Positions 24,263 to 33,272 of a DNA stretch of 40,869 bases are shown piece after piece. The stretch comes from Martelella mediterranea. Lineage in GTDB: Bacteria > Pseudomonadota > Alphaproteobacteria > Rhizobiales > Rhizobiaceae. The notes under the pieces are model-generated. The model searched no databases, was not told where the DNA came from, and saw only the letters and a list, made by a program, of their open reading frames with translations. The translations under genes were made by a program, and so were the position numbers. The DNA is taken from assembly GCF_004342225.1 (NCBI RefSeq), contig NZ_SMAR01000032.1, positions 1-40,869 on the forward strand, in the 5' to 3' direction. Numbering within the stretch: position 1 is the first letter of the stretch; each line of letters begins with the position of its first letter.

Positions 24263-24354
24263 ATTTGGCACCGCGCGGTATCGTCAGTCTGAGCCGGATT
24301 TTGAAGCCTTAAATTCGAGCCTTAAAATTAAAATTAAGAGACAGTTTCACTGCG

Positions 24355-25017
24355 ATGGAAAACGCACCGGAAAGCATGAGCAAAGGTGACTTTGCCAACC
24401 TGATTTCGGTGTCGGGCGCGTGTGTTTCGCAATACCTGAAATCAGGCAAGATCTACGGCGATGCGATTGTCGGTCAGGGCCATCGTGCGCGTATCCGCCC
24501 CGACATTGCGATCAGGCAGCTTGAGCTTTCCATTGACCCTTCACAAGGTTTGGGGGCCAACGGAAAAGCCTTCTTGAACGGTGGATCGGGTCGGCAAAAA
24601 ACACAAAAAGAGAAAGACGCTTCTGAGGCTCCGGCGTCAGAGCTTCCGCTGCATCAGCCGTCTGCTCAAGACGCAATGGCCGAACAGCTGGCGCGTGAGC
24701 GGCTTCGCCAGCAACAGATCAAAACCGGCCAGATGGAACGCCAGGAGCTGGAAGAGGCGGGGATTTATACGCGCAGCGAAGACGCCCGGCGCGATATGGG
24801 ACGCGGGATCTCGGAGGCGTTCAAGGTGATGGAGCAGGGGATCCCTGATCTTGCGACAGCACTTGCTGAAGAGTTCGGTTTGCCGCAGCGGGATCTGCAA
24901 AAGGCACTGGCGCGCCGCTGGCGCGGGATCCGCTCAAAGGCGGCTGCCGGTTTCAGGGATATCCGGGATGAAACACCGGAGATGGTTGAAGACGAAGAGG
25001 CGTATGAAACAACATGA
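24355..25017 (+). CDS. Terminase small subunit (Nu1-like)
   Basis: A 220-residue DNA-recognition subunit of the packaging motor. The N-terminal FANLISVSGACVSQYLKSGK is a winged-helix-like Nu1 module. A helical centre (QLARERLRQQQIKTGQMERQ) and a helical C-terminus that would contact the large subunit follow. It overlaps the GpA-type large subunit by four bases (ATGA), the normal lambda-like pairing. Confidence 0.88.
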   Translation: MENAPESMSKGDFANLISVSGACVSQYLKSGKIYGDAIVGQGHRARIRPDIAIRQLELSIDPSQGLGANGKAFLNGGSGRQKTQKEKDASEAPASELPLHQPSAQDAMAEQLARERLRQQQIKTGQMERQELEEAGIYTRSEDARRDMGRGISEAFKVMEQGIPDLATALAEEFGLPQRDLQKALARRWRGIRSKAAAGFRDIRDETPEMVEDEEAYETT

Positions 25018-27068
25018 CGATGCTCTTCAATCCCGAACGGCTGATGTATGAGGTACTGGCCGATGCCTGCGAGCCGCCGCCACCGGTCGATTATCTGGTG
25101 TGGGCGAAAGATAATATCGTTTTTTCCGAACGTATTTCCGCGTTTCCGGGGCCATACCGTGAAGACATGTTCCCGTTCTTCTCGGAGATACTGCGGGCGT
25201 TGTCGCCGGATGATCCATGCTCGATCATCTCGCTTGCCAAATCGGCACAGGTGGGTGGAACCGTTCTGGCGAACATCTTTCTGCTTGGAACGCTGGATCT
25301 CGACCCGTGCGATTTTCTCTATGTCCATCCGACAGAGGAGAATGCCTCGCGCTGGTCGAAGACAAAGCTGATGCCGTTGTTGCGGGAAACCACGTCTGTC
25401 CGTGCACTCTTTCCCGAAGCCGGGCGCGATGGCGGCAACTCGATCCTTTACAAAGAACGCGTTGATGGTCGTGGCGCCATTCAGGCAGCCGGAGCCAATT
25501 CTCCGGCCGGGCTTTCGATGATCTCGCCACGGGCACAGGTGCAGGACGACCTGGCCAAATGGAACAAGAATGATGCCGGTGATCCGGAGGCACAGGCAGA
25601 CAGCCGGTCGAAGGCATTCTTCAACCGCAAGGTTTTTAAGATATCGACCCCGCTGATTGCGCCGGGCTGCCGGATTACGGCCAACTATCTGGCCGGGACG
25701 CAGGAGCGCTATCATGTGCCGTGTCCGCATTGCGGTGAGCTGCAGGTGCTGGAATGGGAAAACATGCGCGATCATATTGATCCGCAACACCCGGAGAAGG
25801 CGCACTTCTGCTGTGTTCATTGCGGTTGCGAAATCCATGAACATCACCGTGCATGGATGGTCGATCCGGCCAATGGTGCAAAATGGATTGCCAGATATCC
25901 GGAGCGCGCGCGCTATCATCGCTCGTTTCATATCTGGGTGCCGTATTCACCGCTTGAAAGCTGGGAGTCGATTGCGCGGGCATGGCTGACCGTTCAGGCC
26001 GGTGGTGCTGACGACAAGGAAAAGGGCGCCGGTGCTGAACAGGTGTTCTTTAACGATACGCTGGGTCTGGCCTTTGAAGCGGACAATAAAGCGATTGACT
26101 GGGAAGACCTGCGCGACCGGGCTGAAGAAACCGGCTTTAAACGCGGTGTTGTGCCGGGGGACATGCTGGCTCTGACGATTGGCATTGATGTCCAGGGCGA
26201 CCGCGTTGAATGGCTTTTGCGCGGCTGGGGCCGCAACAAGATGAGCGCGGTGATTGATTACGGTGTGATCGACAGCCGGGCGGGCAGTCATCTTCCCGGC
26301 TATCGTGAGCATTCAGGCCATATCAGCGAGGTGGCGGTGATGGCCGCGCTTGACCGGCTGATCGAAAAACAATGGCCGGATGAGAACGGCAAACTGCGAA
26401 GCGTTGACCGGATCGGGATCGACGGCAACGCTTATACAGAGGATGTCTGGTTCTGGGCGCGGCGCCATCCGCGTTCAAAAGTGATCATGGTTCGCGGCGA
26501 TAACCGTGATGCAGCGCCGATGCTCAGCCATGTGAGCGAGTATGATAAGCGCGGCAGACGGAAAAAGCAGAAGTGGTCGAGCCGGTTTTATAACTTCAAT
26601 GCTTCAGTGATGAAGATGGGGCTTTACCGGGACTTTCGCAAAGATGATCCCGACCAGCCGGGCTTCATCCGTTTTGCCAGTGGCCTTGGTGATGACTTTT
26701 ATCAGCAGGCAACCTCGGAAGTGCGCATTCAGGAAAAGGATCGCAACGGCTATCCGCGCTGGCGGTGGAAGCTGCCGGACGGACAGCGCAACGAGGTTCT
26801 GGATATGCTGAACCAGTCGCGGGCTGCAGCCATCCGGCTTGGCGTTCCTTACTGGAGCGATGATGAATGGGATGCCCGGGCAGAAGCGCTTTCAAAGAAA
26901 GAGCCGGAAGCGCAGGGCGATCTTGAGGATCTGATCGGCAGTCTTGCAACAGCGGTTAATGCGGTCAGCCAGGCGGGAAAACCAGAACCGGATAACAGAC
27001 CATCAGATCGCGTGGCGGCTGCCATGCGACGGGCAGAACGTGCTCATCAGCGAAACCAGCAGGACTGA
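25014..27068 (+). CDS. Terminase large subunit (GpA family)
   Basis: A 684-residue packaging ATPase and nuclease of the lambda GpA family. The Walker A variant KSAQVGGT is at 76-83 and the acidic QVQDDL near 178 may act as Walker B. Zinc-binding pairs CPHC (237-240) and CCVHCGC (266-272) follow. GIDVQGDRVEW (390-400) starts the RNase-H-like nuclease domain, with Asp392 a likely metal ligand. The C-terminus is basic and helical. Three bases separate its stop from gpW. Confidence 0.96.
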   Translation: MTMLFNPERLMYEVLADACEPPPPVDYLVWAKDNIVFSERISAFPGPYREDMFPFFSEILRALSPDDPCSIISLAKSAQVGGTVLANIFLLGTLDLDPCDFLYVHPTEENASRWSKTKLMPLLRETTSVRALFPEAGRDGGNSILYKERVDGRGAIQAAGANSPAGLSMISPRAQVQDDLAKWNKNDAGDPEAQADSRSKAFFNRKVFKISTPLIAPGCRITANYLAGTQERYHVPCPHCGELQVLEWENMRDHIDPQHPEKAHFCCVHCGCEIHEHHRAWMVDPANGAKWIARYPERARYHRSFHIWVPYSPLESWESIARAWLTVQAGGADDKEKGAGAEQVFFNDTLGLAFEADNKAIDWEDLRDRAEETGFKRGVVPGDMLALTIGIDVQGDRVEWLLRGWGRNKMSAVIDYGVIDSRAGSHLPGYREHSGHISEVAVMAALDRLIEKQWPDENGKLRSVDRIGIDGNAYTEDVWFWARRHPRSKVIMVRGDNRDAAPMLSHVSEYDKRGRRKKQKWSSRFYNFNASVMKMGLYRDFRKDDPDQPGFIRFASGLGDDFYQQATSEVRIQEKDRNGYPRWRWKLPDGQRNEVLDMLNQSRAAAIRLGVPYWSDDEWDARAEALSKKEPEAQGDLEDLIGSLATAVNAVSQAGKPEPDNRPSDRVAAAMRRAERAHQRNQQD

Positions 27069-27070
27069 GA

Positions 27071-27307
27071 ATGGCACCTTTGACAGACGAACGGCTGACG
27101 CTGGAAACCCGGCTCGGCGAGGCGAAGCTTGCGCTTCACAAACTTGAGACCGGCCAGAGCGCTGTAACGCTTTCCTATGATGGCGAGAGCATCACTTACA
27201 GCGGGGCGGATCGGGCATCACTCAGGGTTTATATCCGCAGCCTTGAAACACAGCTCGGACTTCGCGGGTCGGCACGTCCACGCGGGCGGGGAGCAATCTT
27301 CGGATGA
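27071..27307 (+). CDS. Head-tail joining protein gpW-like
   Basis: A 78-residue protein of the gpW family, which closes the filled head and binds the portal. The helical start LTLETRLGEAKLALHKLETG, the hairpin VTLSYDGESITYSGADRASL and the final helix VYIRSLETQL fit the fold. It sits between terminase and portal as in lambda, and its stop overlaps the portal start. Confidence 0.88.
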   Translation: MAPLTDERLTLETRLGEAKLALHKLETGQSAVTLSYDGESITYSGADRASLRVYIRSLETQLGLRGSARPRGRGAIFG

Positions 27308-29067
27308 CAGTGGAAATTTACGGGCCGGACAGCCAGCCGCTTCCCTCCGGGTTGCGTCAGGCCGCCCGGATGCAGGCTGCACGCAATCGGCAAATGGCAG
27401 CAACAGTCTCAGGTGAGACGGTGACCCGGGCCGCCTATCAGGGTGCATCCTATGATCACCCAAGTTTTGCCGGATGGCGTGCGGGCAATTATTCCGGCCA
27501 GTCAGCGCTTTCGCAATCGCGTTCGACGCTGGTTGACCGGCTGAACGATGTCGCGCGCAATGACGGCTGGGGTGCGGCTGGCACTTCACGCCTTGTCGAT
27601 AATATCATTGGGGCAGGCTGGAAGCTTGCAGCGCGACCGAACCATACATCGCTGAACCTCACCTTCGATCAGGTCGAAGAGGTGGCATCACAGATTGAGG
27701 GGCTATGGCGTGACTATACGCAGGACGTTGACATGTGGTGCGATGCCGAGCGCACAAAGAACATGGCCGGGATCCTCGGTCTTGCTGCCAGAACGCGGTT
27801 CGGGCCTGAGGGTGAAAGCTTTGGCGTGATCGTCTGGCAGGATGATGCGCCGCTGTTCCAGACGGCAGTGCACATGATTGATCCGGCCCGCTGTTCCAAC
27901 CCTAAAGGTACGCTGGACACTGAATATCTGCGTGATGGTGTCGCCATTGATGGATATGGCGCGCCAGTCGGCTATCACTTCCGCAAAAGTCATCCCGGTG
28001 ATGTCTATGCGGGCAATACGCAGTTCTGGTCATGGGAATATGTCAGCCGGGCTACCGAATGGGGCCGACCGATTGTCGTTCATGCCTTTGATCCGAAGCG
28101 TCCGGGCATGACACGCGGTGCGTCTGACTGGGCGCCGATCATGCGCTCGATCAAGCAGTCCACGGATTATGAGGATTTTGAAAGCCAGGCGGCGATGCTG
28201 AATGCGATCATGGCCGCGTTTATCGAAACGCCGTTTGATCCGGAAGAAATGATGAATGCGCTTGATGCCGATGGTGGCGAAGGCACGATCGGGAAGATCT
28301 ATGGCGAGATCTCCGAGGCGCAGAAAGCCTATTACGGGGCTGCGCCGATCAATCTGCCCGGTGTCCGGGTCAACACGCTTCTTCCCGGCGAAAAGGCGGA
28401 ACTGACCAAGCCGGAACATCCGAATGCGAATTTTGAGGTGTTTGTGAATGCAGCCCTTCGCAAGGTCGCCTCTGCCGTGGGGCTGACCTATGAACAGCTG
28501 ACGATGGACTGGAGCCAGGTGAACTATTCGTCCGCGCGTGCAGCCCTTCTGGAAATCTGGCGGGGCTTTACGACGAAGAAAAGCAGCTTTGCGGCCCAGT
28601 TCATGGCCCCGATCTACCGGGCATGGCTGGAAGAAATCTTCGACAAGGGACTGATTAAACTACCGGAAGGGGCGGTGTCGTTCGAGGAAAACCCGGCTGC
28701 ATGGTGTCATGCGGACTGGATCGGGCCGGGACGCGGTTGGATTGATCCGCTGAAAGAGGCGCAGGCTGCCGGTGAGCGTCTCGACCGGAGACTGACAACG
28801 CTACAGCAGGAATCAGCTGAACAGGGCCGGGACTGGAAGATGGACGCGGATCAACTGGCGCGTGAGGCGCGCTACTATGAGCGGCTTGGCCTGAAACATC
28901 CCTCAACGTTTGAAGGTTCGCGACCGGCTCGCAAAGGCGGACGACAAAACAGTGATGTGGATCCGGACACAGAGCCTGAGAACAATGTGAACGGGCATTC
29001 GGAGAAGTCAGCACGCGCATCGCGGCATCCACTTGGCATTCCGCAGACAGGAAGGCAGAAACGATGA
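27304..29067 (+). CDS. Phage portal protein (lambda family)
   Basis: A 587-residue lambda-type portal (gpB) forming the dodecameric ring at one capsid vertex. Conserved stretches include RNDGWGAAGTSRLVDNIIGA, FGPEGESFGVIVW and ASAVGLTYEQLTMDWSQVNY with SSARAALLE. The C-terminal tail is polar and low-complexity. It overlaps gpW and the protease by four bases on each side. Confidence 0.95.
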   Translation: MTVEIYGPDSQPLPSGLRQAARMQAARNRQMAATVSGETVTRAAYQGASYDHPSFAGWRAGNYSGQSALSQSRSTLVDRLNDVARNDGWGAAGTSRLVDNIIGAGWKLAARPNHTSLNLTFDQVEEVASQIEGLWRDYTQDVDMWCDAERTKNMAGILGLAARTRFGPEGESFGVIVWQDDAPLFQTAVHMIDPARCSNPKGTLDTEYLRDGVAIDGYGAPVGYHFRKSHPGDVYAGNTQFWSWEYVSRATEWGRPIVVHAFDPKRPGMTRGASDWAPIMRSIKQSTDYEDFESQAAMLNAIMAAFIETPFDPEEMMNALDADGGEGTIGKIYGEISEAQKAYYGAAPINLPGVRVNTLLPGEKAELTKPEHPNANFEVFVNAALRKVASAVGLTYEQLTMDWSQVNYSSARAALLEIWRGFTTKKSSFAAQFMAPIYRAWLEEIFDKGLIKLPEGAVSFEENPAAWCHADWIGPGRGWIDPLKEAQAAGERLDRRLTTLQQESAEQGRDWKMDADQLAREARYYERLGLKHPSTFEGSRPARKGGRQNSDVDPDTEPENNVNGHSEKSARASRHPLGIPQTGRQKR

Positions 29068-29948
29068 ACTATCCCGAAATCGCCAGCCGCATGTTCAACA
29101 CGGCGCTGATGCTGCAGCCTGCCAAGGCTGACACGATTGCACGGTCTTTTGCCCCGCGTGTTCTCGGGCTTCCCGATGGTGACGGTTCTGAGATGGGGCT
29201 GATCGGTGAAAAGCTCCGCAGTGAGACCGACATGTGGGGCGAGAAGTCCTATCGCGGTGTTGACCGCCCGATGGATGGCATTGGCCTGATTGAGATTGAG
29301 GGCTCGCTGGTCAACAAGGGCCGGTGGATCGGCCAATCCTGCGGCATGACCTCCTATGAAGCCATCGGCATTCAGGCCGATGATTGCCGGGCTGATGACA
29401 GCATCAAGGGTGTTGTGATCGAAGTGGACAGTTTTGGCGGTGAAGTCACCGGTGCTTTCGACTGTGCGGAAAAGCTTTTTGAACTCTCGCAGGTCAAGCC
29501 AACGATTGCGGTTTTGACGGATCACGCCTGTTCTGCCGGTTATCTTCTGGCTTCTGCGGCCCGGCAGATTGTTCTGCCTTCGACCGGTCTTTGCGGATCG
29601 ATCGGCGTTGTCTCTGTTCATGTCGATGTCAGTGGCTGGCTCAAGAAGGAAGGACTGAATGTCACGATCCTGAAAGCCGGGGAACACAAGGCCGATCTGA
29701 ACCCGTATGAGGCCATCCCGCAGGATGTGCTGGCGCGTGAGCTGGCAGAGCTTGAAGAGCTGCGGGTGGAATTCGCCGAAACCGTCGCCCGGTTCCGTGC
29801 CGGGCGGCTTTCAAAAGACGCTGCACTGGCGACTGAAGCCGGTGTTTATCGCGGCGCAAAAGCGGTTGAGGCAGGTCTTGCCGATGCCGTTGTCCGTCCC
29901 TCGCAGGTGCTGGCCGCCTTCGGGGCTGAACTTGGCCGGGCGGCCTGA
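29064..29948 (+). CDS. S49-family capsid maturation protease (gpC-like)
   Basis: A 294-residue serine peptidase that degrades scaffold during head maturation. Signature-peptidase-A-type residues are Ser157 (DHACSAGYLLASAA) and Lys209 (GEHKADLNPY), 52 apart as in SppA and gpC. Unlike lambda gpC, the scaffold part is not fused: the protein ends at about the catalytic domain and a separate scaffold-like gene follows. Confidence 0.93.
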   Translation: MNYPEIASRMFNTALMLQPAKADTIARSFAPRVLGLPDGDGSEMGLIGEKLRSETDMWGEKSYRGVDRPMDGIGLIEIEGSLVNKGRWIGQSCGMTSYEAIGIQADDCRADDSIKGVVIEVDSFGGEVTGAFDCAEKLFELSQVKPTIAVLTDHACSAGYLLASAARQIVLPSTGLCGSIGVVSVHVDVSGWLKKEGLNVTILKAGEHKADLNPYEAIPQDVLARELAELEELRVEFAETVARFRAGRLSKDAALATEAGVYRGAKAVEAGLADAVVRPSQVLAAFGAELGRAA

Positions 29949-29979
29949 TCTTCAAAACTTCAAAACAAGGAAAGCGACT

Positions 29980-30525
29980 ATGTCGAATGTCACGCGCGGT
30001 CTGACCGCCAGCGTGCTCGCAGCCATGCGCGGCGGGCAGGCCAACACACATATGGAAGACGATCCGGAAAAGGACAATCCGGCAGAAGAGCTGGAAAACA
30101 AAACTACCGATCCGGACGCTGAAGGCGAAGAAACGGATCCTGATGCCGAAGGCGAGGGCGCACCGGGGGATGATCCAGAAGGCGAAGACAAACAGGACAC
30201 TTCGGCCAACAGATCGGCCCGGGCGGCAGAACGATCGCGCATTCAGGCAATCCTGACGCATCCCAAGGCCGAGGCCAATGCGGACCTGGCATCGCATCTG
30301 GCGTTTAAGACCGCCTATTCGGCCAAAGAAGCGATGGCGATCCTTGATGCGTCTTCTCCGTCGGCTTCGACCGGTGGCAATCGTCTTGCCGGTCGTATGG
30401 CGGGCAAGACGCCGAAACTTGGCGCCGGTGGCGCGCCTTCCGCTCAATCCGAAAAGCAGTCTCTGCTGGCAGCCGTCGGCGGTGTCATCAATGCGCGGCA
30501 TGGCCGCCCTACCAACGGAGAATAA
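29980..30525 (+). CDS. Scaffold-like head protein, separate from the protease
   Basis: A 181-residue protein from the ATG at 29980, with AAGGAAA upstream. Residues 25-70 are very acidic (DDPEKDNPAEELENKTTDPD, repeated TDPDAEGE units). Then RIQAILTHPKAEANADLASH LAFK-type sequence follows, which resembles the C-terminal segment fused to S49 proteases in related phages. Acidic plus helical composition, and position between protease and decoration protein, fit an Nu3-type scaffold. This is inference. Confidence 0.7.
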   Translation: MSNVTRGLTASVLAAMRGGQANTHMEDDPEKDNPAEELENKTTDPDAEGEETDPDAEGEGAPGDDPEGEDKQDTSANRSARAAERSRIQAILTHPKAEANADLASHLAFKTAYSAKEAMAILDASSPSASTGGNRLAGRMAGKTPKLGAGGAPSAQSEKQSLLAAVGGVINARHGRPTNGE

Positions 30526-30529
30526 TCTC

Positions 30530-30886
30530 ATGGCAACAGCACGTTTTGCCCCTAATGACCTGATTGTCAGTGACATTCAGGTCGTCACCCGCACAGTCAC
30601 GATTGCCAGTGGGCAGACGCTCGATCGTGGTGCTGTGCTTGGCGAGATTGCCGCTGACGGCAAGCATACGCTGTCACTGGCGGCATCTGAGGACGGTTCG
30701 GAAACACCGGATTGCGTTCTGGCCTTTGATGTTGAGGCGACCGGCGCTGACGTTGAGGCACAGGCTTATTTTGGCGGTGCTTTTGATGCCGCAGAGCTGA
30801 CCTTCGGCGCCGGGCATGATGCGGCAAGCGTTGAACAGGCCTTCCGTCGCAAGGGTGCGGCCCTGTTCGTGCGTCACCTCGATTAA
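30530..30886 (+). CDS. Head decoration protein (gpD-like)
   Basis: A 118-residue protein of the lambda gpD type, which trimerises on the expanded capsid to stabilise it. The segment TIASGQTLDRGAVLGEIAAD and the later DVEATGADVEAQAYFGGAFD are characteristic. Start at ATG 30530 follows GGAG. It directly precedes the major capsid gene, as D precedes E in lambda. Confidence 0.9.
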   Translation: MATARFAPNDLIVSDIQVVTRTVTIASGQTLDRGAVLGEIAADGKHTLSLAASEDGSETPDCVLAFDVEATGADVEAQAYFGGAFDAAELTFGAGHDAASVEQAFRRKGAALFVRHLD

Positions 30887-30931
30887 GGCCGCTTCCGCCA
30901 TTTTTCCAAAGATACACAGGATATCAATCTG

Positions 30932-31963
30932 ATGAGTGAACTTCTTCTCAATACGGCGGAACTGGTCACGGTTCTGCCACCGCGCGACCGGGCAGAGGCG
31001 TTTTTGCGCAATCGCTATTTTGGCACGACGGTGCTTTCCGAACAGGAAGAAATCGTGTTTGACAAGATCCTGCCGGATCGTGAGCTTGCTCCGTTCGTGC
31101 ATCCCGATGTGCCGGGCAAGGATGCCGCCAATCGCGGTTTCCAGGCCACCAGCCTGAAACCGGCTTATGTCAAACCGCAGAACACGCTGCGTCCATCGGG
31201 CAGCCTGATCCGAATGCCGGGTGAGCGTCCCGGCGGGGCCATGTCGCCGGAACAGCGCCATGCCTACAACATCGCGCAGATCATTGATGATCAGGACATG
31301 CGCATCACCCGGCGTGAAGAGCATATGTGCTCTGAAGTCATCCGCACCGGCAAGGTGATTGTCGAGGGTGAGGACTATCCCACGCAAACGGTGGACTTTC
31401 AGCGTGATGCGGCACTGACAATCGCGCTTTCCGGTGCAGCTCGCTGGGGTGAAAGCGGTGTCGATCCTTATGACGATGTCGAGGACTGGATTGAGCTTCT
31501 GGCGCTGACATCCGGCTTTACCGGTCGTGAGGTGGTGCTGGGGCCGGGGGCTTCATCGCTGCTCAAACGCTCTGAACGGTTCCAGAAAATCTTGGATAAC
31601 CGCCGTCAGGCCGGTGGCGGCATGGAGTTCGGGCCAGTCTCAACCGGTGCGGAAGGCAAATACTCTGCTGTGCTTGGTCAGATCGGGGAGATCACGTTCA
31701 TCCAGTATTCGCAAAGCTACACGAACAAGGGCATCAAAGGTAATTTCTGGCCGTCATATGGGGTTGGTGTCATCGATCCGCAGGGCTTTATGGGCCACTT
31801 CGGTTATGGCGCTATTCTGGATGATCAGGCTTTGCTGCCAATGGAGCGTTTTCCGGACATGTGGCGGGAGAAAAACCCCTCGCGCACGGTGCTGCAGACG
31901 CAGGCCGCGCCGTTGCCGATTGCGCCGGATCCCGATGCCAGCCTGTTTGCGCTGGTTCGCTGA
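30932..31963 (+). CDS. Major capsid protein (gpE family)
   Basis: A 343-residue major capsid protein of the phage_cap_E family. The conserved opening is TVLPPRDRAEAFLRNRYFGT with EIVFDKILPDRELAPFVHPD. Further blocks are GGAMSPEQRHAYNIAQIIDD and VDFQRDAALTIALSG. HK97-type fold is expected. A stable hairpin follows in the 61 bases before the next gene. Confidence 0.95.
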   Translation: MSELLLNTAELVTVLPPRDRAEAFLRNRYFGTTVLSEQEEIVFDKILPDRELAPFVHPDVPGKDAANRGFQATSLKPAYVKPQNTLRPSGSLIRMPGERPGGAMSPEQRHAYNIAQIIDDQDMRITRREEHMCSEVIRTGKVIVEGEDYPTQTVDFQRDAALTIALSGAARWGESGVDPYDDVEDWIELLALTSGFTGREVVLGPGASSLLKRSERFQKILDNRRQAGGGMEFGPVSTGAEGKYSAVLGQIGEITFIQYSQSYTNKGIKGNFWPSYGVGVIDPQGFMGHFGYGAILDDQALLPMERFPDMWREKNPSRTVLQTQAAPLPIAPDPDASLFALVR

Positions 31964-31969
31964 TGATCC

Positions 31970-31992
31970 CGGGCGGGCTTAAAGCCTGCCCG
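31970..31992 (+). terminator. Hairpin after the major capsid gene
   Basis: CGGGCGGGCT (31970-31979) pairs with AGCCTGCCCG (31983-31992) with one G-U pair and loop TAA. No T-run follows (TCATTCTCCC), so it is more likely a partial terminator or an mRNA 3'-end stabiliser that raises capsid expression over downstream genes. Confidence 0.45.
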
Positions 31993-32024
31993 TCATTCTC
32001 CCTTAAAAAAGCAGAGTTAAAACA

Positions 32025-32459
32025 ATGGCGAATACACGCAAGTTCAACACGACTGTGAAGCTCGGGTCCAAAACCTATGCACCGGGTGAAGACGTCCCGA
32101 TCTCGAAAAACGGCCTGAGTGAAGCCGATGCTGACAACCTCGATCAGATTTTTGGCAAGTGGCGGGCAGCGGAAGGTGACGCAGTCGACAAACGCTTCAC
32201 GGCCTTGACGGAAGAACGTGACACGCTGGCCGATCAGGTCACGGCACTGAAGGCAGAAGCAAAGCCGCTGGCCGATCTGAAAGCCGAACGCGACAATCTT
32301 GCTGAACAGGTGCGGGCTTTGACGTCTGAGCGCGATGAACTGACCAAAGAGCGCGATCAGGCGCTGGAGGATAATGCCACGCTGTCGGAGGCACTGAAAG
32401 CGCTTCAGGACGAAGAAAAGGGCGACGATGCCGCCACGAAAGACGGCAGCAAGGCATGA
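32025..32459 (+). CDS. Coiled-coil phage protein in the FI position
   Basis: A 144-residue protein. Residues 1-45 (VKLGSKTYAPGEDVPISKNG) look like a small beta domain. About 55-130 form a strong coiled coil with repeating ALTEERDTLADQVTALKAEA units. Lambda has the packaging factor FI at this place between E and FII; sequence similarity to FI is not evident beyond the short N-terminal pattern. Its stop overlaps the next start by four bases. Confidence 0.75.
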   Translation: MANTRKFNTTVKLGSKTYAPGEDVPISKNGLSEADADNLDQIFGKWRAAEGDAVDKRFTALTEERDTLADQVTALKAEAKPLADLKAERDNLAEQVRALTSERDELTKERDQALEDNATLSEALKALQDEEKGDDAATKDGSKA

Positions 32460-32791
32460 GGATCAACCGGCCCGCCGTCTTTGCCGGAATGGGACCGGCC
32501 TTTGCTGCCGCGCTCGGCAATGTCGATTGCCGGTTCACCATCGATGGTGTGCTGCAGCCTGAAACCTCTCGCGGGATTCTGCGGCAGAAACGTGAGCTTG
32601 AGTTTGCGGATGAATATGGACGGCAGGACGTTGAAGCGGTCACGCATGTTCTGTCAGTCCCGGCGACAGGCCTTGAAAAACTCGAAAGTGAGCGTGATCA
32701 GGTCGAGATTGATGACGCGTCTTTTGATATCCGCAATATCACCGATGATGGCCGGGCCATGCTGAAAATCTGGCTTCGCGGGGATATCTGA
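32456..32791 (+). CDS. Head-tail connector protein (FII-like)
   Basis: A 111-residue protein starting MRINRPAVFAGMGPAFAAAL. The middle contains ILRQKRELEFADEYGRQDVE and the end DDGRAMLKIWLRGDI. Length and position fit lambda FII (117 residues), which joins the head to the tail. Sequence support is modest. It shares one base with the next gene (TGATG). Confidence 0.7.
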   Translation: MRINRPAVFAGMGPAFAAALGNVDCRFTIDGVLQPETSRGILRQKRELEFADEYGRQDVEAVTHVLSVPATGLEKLESERDQVEIDDASFDIRNITDDGRAMLKIWLRGDI

Positions 32792-33255
32792 TGGCTCACA
32801 TGCGCACGAAAATCTTTGATGCTATCATCGCCCGTCTTGCGGCCATTCCCGAGTTTGCCGGTGATGGCAAGGTGAAACGTGCCCGCACAAGCGCTCTTCG
32901 CGAAAGCCAGCTTCCGGCGCTGACGGTCACATGGGCAGAGCATCAGGAAACGGCAGATATCCGCCCGTGTTCGGGGCCGAATGGCGAGGATGGTTACGAC
33001 CGGCGTTTGCCGATCGATGTGATCGCCCATTTCCAGACCGAAGAGCCGGATATCGAGTTCGACCGGATTGCTGTTCTGGTCGAGGCCGCACTTGGGTCTG
33101 CCATCAAGCTTGACGGCCTGGTGATTGAGCTCACGCTTTCAGAAAGCCGAAGCTTTATCGATCGCTCCACCGGCATGGCGCTTGGCGTTGGCGCACTCAC
33201 CTTCGTGGCGGATTATACGACCGTGGCAGCGGATTCGCGTGGCATTGCCTTGTGA
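32791..33255 (+). CDS. Tail terminator or completion protein (U/Z-like)
   Basis: A 154-residue protein, start MAHMRTKIFDAIIARLAAIP. Position between FII-like and tail tube genes fits lambda Z/U, which cap the growing tail. Residues from about 45 onward are almost the same as those encoded by the remnant at 35083-35393. Its last six residues, SRGIAL, differ from those of the remnant (which would read DPVVAVN), so the 3' end was replaced at the insertion junction near 33234. Confidence 0.75.
   Translation: MAHMRTKIFDAIIARLAAIPEFAGDGKVKRARTSALRESQLPALTVTWAEHQETADIRPCSGPNGEDGYDRRLPIDVIAHFQTEEPDIEFDRIAVLVEAALGSAIKLDGLVIELTLSESRSFIDRSTGMALGVGALTFVADYTTVAADSRGIAL
32924..33233 (+). repeat. Direct repeat, left copy (tail gene segment)
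   Basis: About 310 bases matching 35083-35392 at an offset of 2159, with scattered mostly synonymous differences (about 93-95% identity by eye). It lies inside the U/Z-like gene and marks the left border of the EamA-Rnk insertion. Confidence 0.9.
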
Positions 33256-33272
33256 CAAAGGTCAATGTCAGC

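Noticed and set aside
24765-25931. 388-codon leftward frame
   Set aside because: Antisense to the terminase genes, whose domains are unmistakable; high-GC third positions produce such long shadows.
29662-30576. 304-codon leftward frame
   Set aside because: Antisense to the protease and scaffold-like genes, with a composition of arginine-rich antisense sequence and no recognisable domain.
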